A stretch of DNA of 64,000 bases from Macrostomum hystrix (lineage: Eukaryota; Platyhelminthes; Macrostomidae): positions 1,973,501 through 2,037,500 of the forward strand of contig CATNEN010000037.1 of assembly GCA_950097015.1 (NCBI GenBank). Direction: 5' to 3'. The position numbers were made by a program, and so were the translations under genes. The notes under the pieces are model-generated. The model worked only from the letters and a program-made list of their open reading frames with translations. It had not been told where the DNA came from and did no database searches. How positions within the stretch are numbered: position 1 is the first letter of the stretch; each line of letters starts with the position of its first letter. Of the stretch, positions 59,933-64,000 are shown one piece after another.

Positions 59933-62581
59933 ATGCCAAACGGTCACCGCAGAACAGCCTCCCACAGCTGGCTAGACGGCCTGTCAAAGTGCACACAGTG
60001 TGGCGCCGGCACGCAGGTTAACCAGGCGCTGCAGTCTGGCGGCGAGATGGCTCACGAGGTGCACCCATTTCAGGACGCCTACTTCATGCTTGGCCCGTAC
60101 ACTTCCGACAACCTGGCCGGCCTTGAATGCCATCTGTACGCTGTCATTGACGGCTCCGGGCATGGATCGCAGGCATTGGCTGGATTCTTTCGTCAGCACC
60201 TGCCAGCCGAGGTGCTGCTGCAGATGCGAGCCGGAATGCCAGACGAACTCGTGACTGACGTCATGCGGAAGGCTATTCTAAACGTGGACGAAATGTTCAA
60301 GTTGGTTTTATACTTCACTTTTGTTGATTTCATCAGGGTGCAGACTGTGAGTGAGACTACAGACTGTGAGTGAGACTAGAGACTGTGAGTGAGACTACAG
60401 ACTGAGTGAGACTACAGACTGTGAGTAAGGGTGCAGACTGTGAGTGAGACTACAGACTGTGAGTGAGACTACAGACTGTGAGTGAGACTACAGACTGTGA
60501 GTGAGACTACAGACTGTGAGTGAGACTACAGACTGTGAGTGAGACTACAGACTGTGAGTGAGGCTACAGTCTGTGAGTGAGGCTACAGTCTGTGAGTGAG
60601 GGTGCAGACTGTGAGTGAGACTACAGACTGTGAGTGAGGCTACAGTCTGTGAGTGAGGCTACAGTCTGTGAGTGAGGGTGCAGACTGTGAGTGAGACTAC
60701 AGACTGTGAGTGAGGGTGTAGACTGAGTAAGGGTGCAGACTGTGAGTGAGGATGCAGACTGTGAGTGAGGCTACAGACTGTGAGTGAGACTACAGACTGT
60801 GAGTGAGACTACAGTCTGTGAGTGAGGGTGCAGACTGTGATTGAGACTACAGACTGTGAGTGAGGGTGTAGACTGAGTAAGGGTGCAGACTGTGAGTGAG
60901 GATGCAGACTGTGAGTGAGGCTACAGACTGTGAGTGAGACTTCAGCGTGATCCGAAACTGCCCCAGGAACAATGTGGTGTCGGAGAACCAGCGCAGAATG
61001 GATGACGCCCAGCAGCGGGTGGACCAGATGCGCGAGTCGCACACTAGCAGTGAGGCGGACCTAATGGATAGCCTGGCCCAGCTGCACAGCCTAAGGCAGG
61101 GCATGGACGCTCGCTGCTCCATCACCATGGCGCTGCTGTACTCCGAGAAGCTCTACGTTGCCAGCGTCGGCGCCTCCTGTCGGGCCCTGCTGTGCAGAAC
61201 TCAGCCCCGTAGGCAGGCTCTGCGCTTCCAGCTGTTGACGCCAGCCTCGCCGCCAACCTCCGCGAGCTTTTTGTTGGGCTCGCCCACGCCCGGAGACACG
61301 CCGCTTGTGTCGCTGACTGGCCCGGTGGAGTCGCCCCAGGACTGGGCCTTCTTGCTGCTCATGACTAAGTGAGTTGGCTCAATGGAGTCTGGCTTGGCCA
61401 CTGGTGTCAGGGGTCCGCACTACTGAATTGCTGGGATCTTAGTTTTGAAGTGTTCTCCACTTCCCAATTAATCCCTATCTACAGAGGCGTGTTTCAAACT
61501 CTGGAGATGGTAACCGCCAAGGACGATCGGACCAACAATCGCCAGATTGTGAGCCTGGTGGCCAAGGAGTTGCGAAATAGCGACAACTCCCTGCTAGCCG
61601 CCTCCCAGTCCGTTGTTGACAATGTTGTTCGACTGCATAAGGAAGCCGTGTTCTACGCTGGCGACTGCGACCAACAGGTGAGTTCTCTCGCTTCTATGCG
61701 CGTGTTCTTAACTGGACTGCCCACCCCTCCTCCCTGTTCTTATATAGCTGGACTGCCCAACTTTGCTCCCTGCTCTTAACTTGACTGCCCACCCCTCTTC
61801 CCTGTTCTTAAATGTACTGCCCACCCCTGCTCCCTGCTCTTAACTTGACTGCCCACCCCTCTTCCCTGTTCTTAACTTGACTGCCCACCCCTCTTCCCTG
61901 CTCTTAACTAGACTGCCCACCCCTCCTCCCTCTTCTTGACTGGACTGCCCACCCCACCTCCCTGTTCTTAACTGGACTGCCCATGCCCACCCCTCCTCCC
62001 TGTTTTTAACTTGACTGCCCACCCCTCCTCCCTCTTCTTAACTAGACTGCCCACCCCTCCTCCCTATTCTTATCTAGACTGCCCACCCCTACTCCCTGCT
62101 CCTAACTGAACTGCCCATCCGTAAAAAAACAACTTTCGATTTGAACCTATCGGCCAACAATCGCTCGTTTCTTCAGGTGATTCGCGACGACATGACCCTG
62201 CTGGTGCGCGACTTTCACTATCGCCAGCTACCCGGCCAGCAGAGCAGCGACGCCCAGCAGCACACATTCCTGATCGCGTCCGGACCAGACAGCGCCGAAA
62301 ACTCGCTGGACTCAGGCTCCAACTCGCTGGACAATAGCAAGCTGTTCTCTGAGCCCTGCGATGCCTATCTACCGCTTGCCGAGTGGCAGGCGGCGCTGGA
62401 CTCGCTCAGCCAGGAACAGCTGGTCAGGGTGCGCCAGATTATCGATCGGCACCCGGAGCACCACCGGGTGGCGCGCGACGTCATTCGCGAAGAGTCCATC
62501 GACGAGAGCAGCCTGGCGTCAGCCGGGGGCGCAGACGCTGATGATGCTGAGGATGAAGTTGAAATTATTGCTCAACTGTGA
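59933..62581 (+). CDS. TAB1: TAB1, TAK1-binding pseudophosphatase (PP2C-like)
   Basis: Four exons: 59933-60300, 60946-61368, 61485-61677, 62177-62581. Phases 2, 2 and 0 match and the product is 462 residues (human 504). TAB1 activates the kinase TAK1 (MAP3K7) in TGF-beta/BMP and innate signalling, and also binds p38. Matches to animal TAB1 include SWLDGLSKC near the N-terminus, LYAVIDGSGHGSQALAGFFR (69-87), ITMALLYSEKLYVASVGASC, RALLCRT, LLLMTKGVFQTLE and DDMTLLVRDFHY, all in PP2C order. The PP2C metal ligand block ASDG is replaced by MTKG, which fits a dead phosphatase, but the first DG is kept where human TAB1 has NG. The tail has AYLPLAEWQAAL...EQL, which may equal the TAK1-binding YVDFAEFYRLW motif. 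The end of the catalytic fold and the linker are shorter than in human. Confidence 0.93.
60338..60945. repeat. 19-bp minisatellite filling TAB1 intron 1
   Basis: About 31 copies of agactgtgagtgagactac with ggctac, gggtgc and ctgagtaag variants. Each unit contains GTGAGT (donor-like), and most contain CTACAG or GTGCAG (acceptor-like). The true acceptor, gtgagtgagacttcag, is the last unit. Confidence 0.95.
61700..62118. repeat. 32-bp minisatellite in TAB1 intron 3
   Basis: About 13 copies of tgactgcccacccctcttcc plus ctgttcttaact, within intron 61678-62176. Purely C/T-rich on the sense strand, with ttct/tgct variants. Confidence 0.93.
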
Positions 62582-62644
62582 AACCGGGATGCTCACCTGT
62601 TAGACAAAATTTTTACCAGTTAGACAGGCTGTAGCCGGTTGAAC

Positions 62645-62650
62645 AATAAA
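62645..62650 (+). promoter_or_regulatory. candidate TAB1 polyadenylation signal
   Basis: AATAAA 64 nt after the TAB1 stop. A short direct repeat (cacctgtt-gacaa-attttta-c) sits around it at 62,595-62,710. Confidence 0.5.
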
Positions 62651-63080
62651 TCAACTGTTAATTGGCAGGTTGTTCACCTGTTTGACAAGATTTTTATCTG
62701 TTAGACAAGGGCGAGATGTAAAAATGTATAAAAAAATTACGATTATAAAAAATAATGAAATAATAGGCAATGTATTCTGAATAATGTTCACCTACTGTCT
62801 CTTTTACTTCTTTATAAATTCAATATTATTTCAATTAAAACAGACATTCTTTCTTATTTTCATATTTACCAGACTAAAAAGTTGTGCTTTTTTGTCTTAC
62901 GTTGAAATATGATTGTAAATTTATTATAATATCTATTCATAGTTGAATACATCCAATGGCGTAGTCTGCGTTGTTGTGAGTTGTTTTGATTTCTGTGTCA
63001 AATCTGCTTGCCAAACCAGTTTCAGCGCTAGCTATAAAATTCTCGCACAAATCAGATTATAAAGGCTGAAGCGCGTGAGA

Positions 63081-64000
63081 ATGGACAGCCCTGCCTACCA
63101 CGCATTTGTTTTGGCCGGCTGTTCCCTGTTCTGGTACCTGACGTATCGCAGCCTGAAGCCGACTCTACTCAGCTCCGTTGGCATCGGCGATAACAGCAGG
63201 CCGCGACGCCGCATTCCAGCCAATGGCGTCAGCGGCGAAAATTCCGCCGAGTCTAGCGGCGGCGACGTCGGCGCAAGCGTCAACGGATTCGAAGAGGTGT
63301 CAGCCGCGGCCGACACATTCAAAGTGTCCCAGCTGACAGTTCCGCGCGAAGCAGTCGGTGCTGTCATTGGCAAAGACGGAGCCAACATCCGCCAGCTTCA
63401 GCAGGCCACCAGAACGCGCATCACGTTCGTTGATCGGCCGACGGAAGCGTCTGCGGCGGCGGCTGCAAGCGGCGACCAGCAGCAGCAGCCAGCAACCGAG
63501 ACGGTTCGCATTCGCGGCGAGGCCAGCTGCGTCCACACCGCCGAAGAGGAGCTGCGCCGGATCATAGCGTCGGTGCCGCGCAAGGAGTCGCTCGAGTTCC
63601 GCCTGGCCTGTCGCTACATCGGCCCCCTCATTGGCCGCGGCGGCCAGCAGGTGCGAAACTTGATGGCACAGTCGCGCTGTAGAATTGATATCGAGCGCAG
63701 CAGCGGAGGAGCCAGCAATGAGGATACTCGCCAAGTCACACTGCGCGGCACCCGGGACCAGATCGACCTGGCGAAGACCCTGATCGATCAGCTGTGCGCC
63801 GAAATCGATCAACGTGAAAACGGCCCCAGACGCTACAATGGCATCAATGATCGTCCTAAAAATGGCGCCCTGAACCGTCCGACCGCTTCGCAATCATCCA
63901 GCGCGTCAACTATATACTCTCCGTCACAGACGGCACAACCGTTGGACCAGTCTCCTCCGCCTCATCATCAGCCGTCTGCCCTTCCAGTCGTCCAGTTTGC
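63081..64000 (+). CDS. TDRKH: tudor/KH protein of the TDRKH/Papi type, N-terminal part
   Basis: Open from this ATG to the window edge, 306 codons, so the C-terminal part is cut off. TDRKH/Papi sits in the outer mitochondrial membrane and scaffolds PIWI proteins during piRNA 3' trimming. Residues 6-22 form an N-terminal hydrophobic anchor (HAFVLAGCSLFWYL). KH1 spans about 80-163 with GKDG in the GxxG loop (VIGKDGANIRQLQQ). KH2 spans about 171-243 with GRGG (LIGRGGQQVRNLM). A Ser/Pro/Gln-rich linker begins at about 245. Anchor plus tandem KH domains is the TDRKH layout; the deciding tudor domain would lie beyond 64,000, so another tandem-KH protein is not fully excluded. The start lies 500 bp after the TAB1 stop on the same strand. 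Confidence 0.78.
   Translation, partial: MDSPAYHAFVLAGCSLFWYLTYRSLKPTLLSSVGIGDNSRPRRRIPANGVSGENSAESSGGDVGASVNGFEEVSAAADTFKVSQLTVPREAVGAVIGKDGANIRQLQQATRTRITFVDRPTEASAAAAASGDQQQQPATETVRIRGEASCVHTAEEELRRIIASVPRKESLEFRLACRYIGPLIGRGGQQVRNLMAQSRCRIDIERSSGGASNEDTRQVTLRGTRDQIDLAKTLIDQLCAEIDQRENGPRRYNGINDRPKNGALNRPTASQSSSASTIYSPSQTAQPLDQSPPPHHQPSALPVVQF

Noticed and set aside
58825..59934. GMGMGLGCE and FPSLHTPVP repeat peptides
   Set aside because: 27-bp minisatellite read on either strand.
60338..60945. CRISPR-like regular repeats
   Set aside because: Repeats are contiguous without unique spacers and lie in a eukaryotic intron; the same holds for all arrays here.
63300..63893. 197-residue minus-strand frame opposite the tandem-KH gene
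   Set aside because: Shadow of the GC-rich KH coding exon, whose + frame has clear GxxG motifs.

Overview
This is a 64 kb piece of an animal (bilaterian) nuclear genome. The genes have spliceosomal GT-AG introns, polyadenylation signals and metazoan families: MCM6, Mediator MED22, an R7-type RGS protein, katanin p60, TAB1, a PIP5K-like kinase, a GLI/GLIS-type zinc-finger protein and a TDRKH/Papi-like tudor-KH protein. Coding DNA is GC-richer than the AT-rich, repeat-laden surroundings. An invertebrate is clear. A flatworm or other lophotrochozoan is plausible from the mix of mariner and Merlin-like remnants and minisatellites, but the window does not prove it.

Layout: 1-2 kb, a 32-bp satellite. 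3.2 kb, a small two-helix membrane protein. 5.3-10.6 kb, a nest of TIR-flanked non-autonomous DNA transposons, three with 8-bp target duplications, plus a Merlin/IS1016-like transposase remnant. 11.2-13.6 kb, a two-exon zinc-finger gene. 17.1-19.0 kb, an intronless RGS gene. 20.1-25.5 kb, two dead mariner copies; the second lies in MCM6 intron 1. 22.6-34.7 kb, the complete seven-exon MCM6 gene. 36.8 kb, MED22. 37.9-39.8 kb, a disordered protein. 39.8-47.5 kb, no recognised gene but two 31-bp arrays. 47.7-49.2 kb, katanin p60. 52.6-53.7 kb, the kinase-like gene. 55.2-58.5 kb, a four-exon protein made of four internal repeats. 59.9-62.6 kb, TAB1. 63.1 kb to the end, the start of the tudor-KH gene.

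Three things stand out. Almost every intron and many intergenic gaps are filled by a private minisatellite (units of 17-57 bp, sixteen arrays, none sharing a unit). In two introns the functional 3' splice site lies inside the last repeat unit. All eleven recognised host genes read on the + strand, and several have a pyrimidine-tract/AG about 20-60 nt before the ATG, which suggests 5'-UTR introns or spliced-leader addition.

The genes do not form one pathway. MCM6 (replication), MED22 (transcription), katanin (microtubule severing), RGS (G-protein signalling), TAB1 (TAK1 kinase signalling) and the tudor-KH protein (piRNA pathway in known animals) are separate housekeeping or signalling functions. 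Intron structures were deduced by reading splice signals and checking that the frame and family homology continue across each junction. All family names come from recognised motifs; no database search was run.
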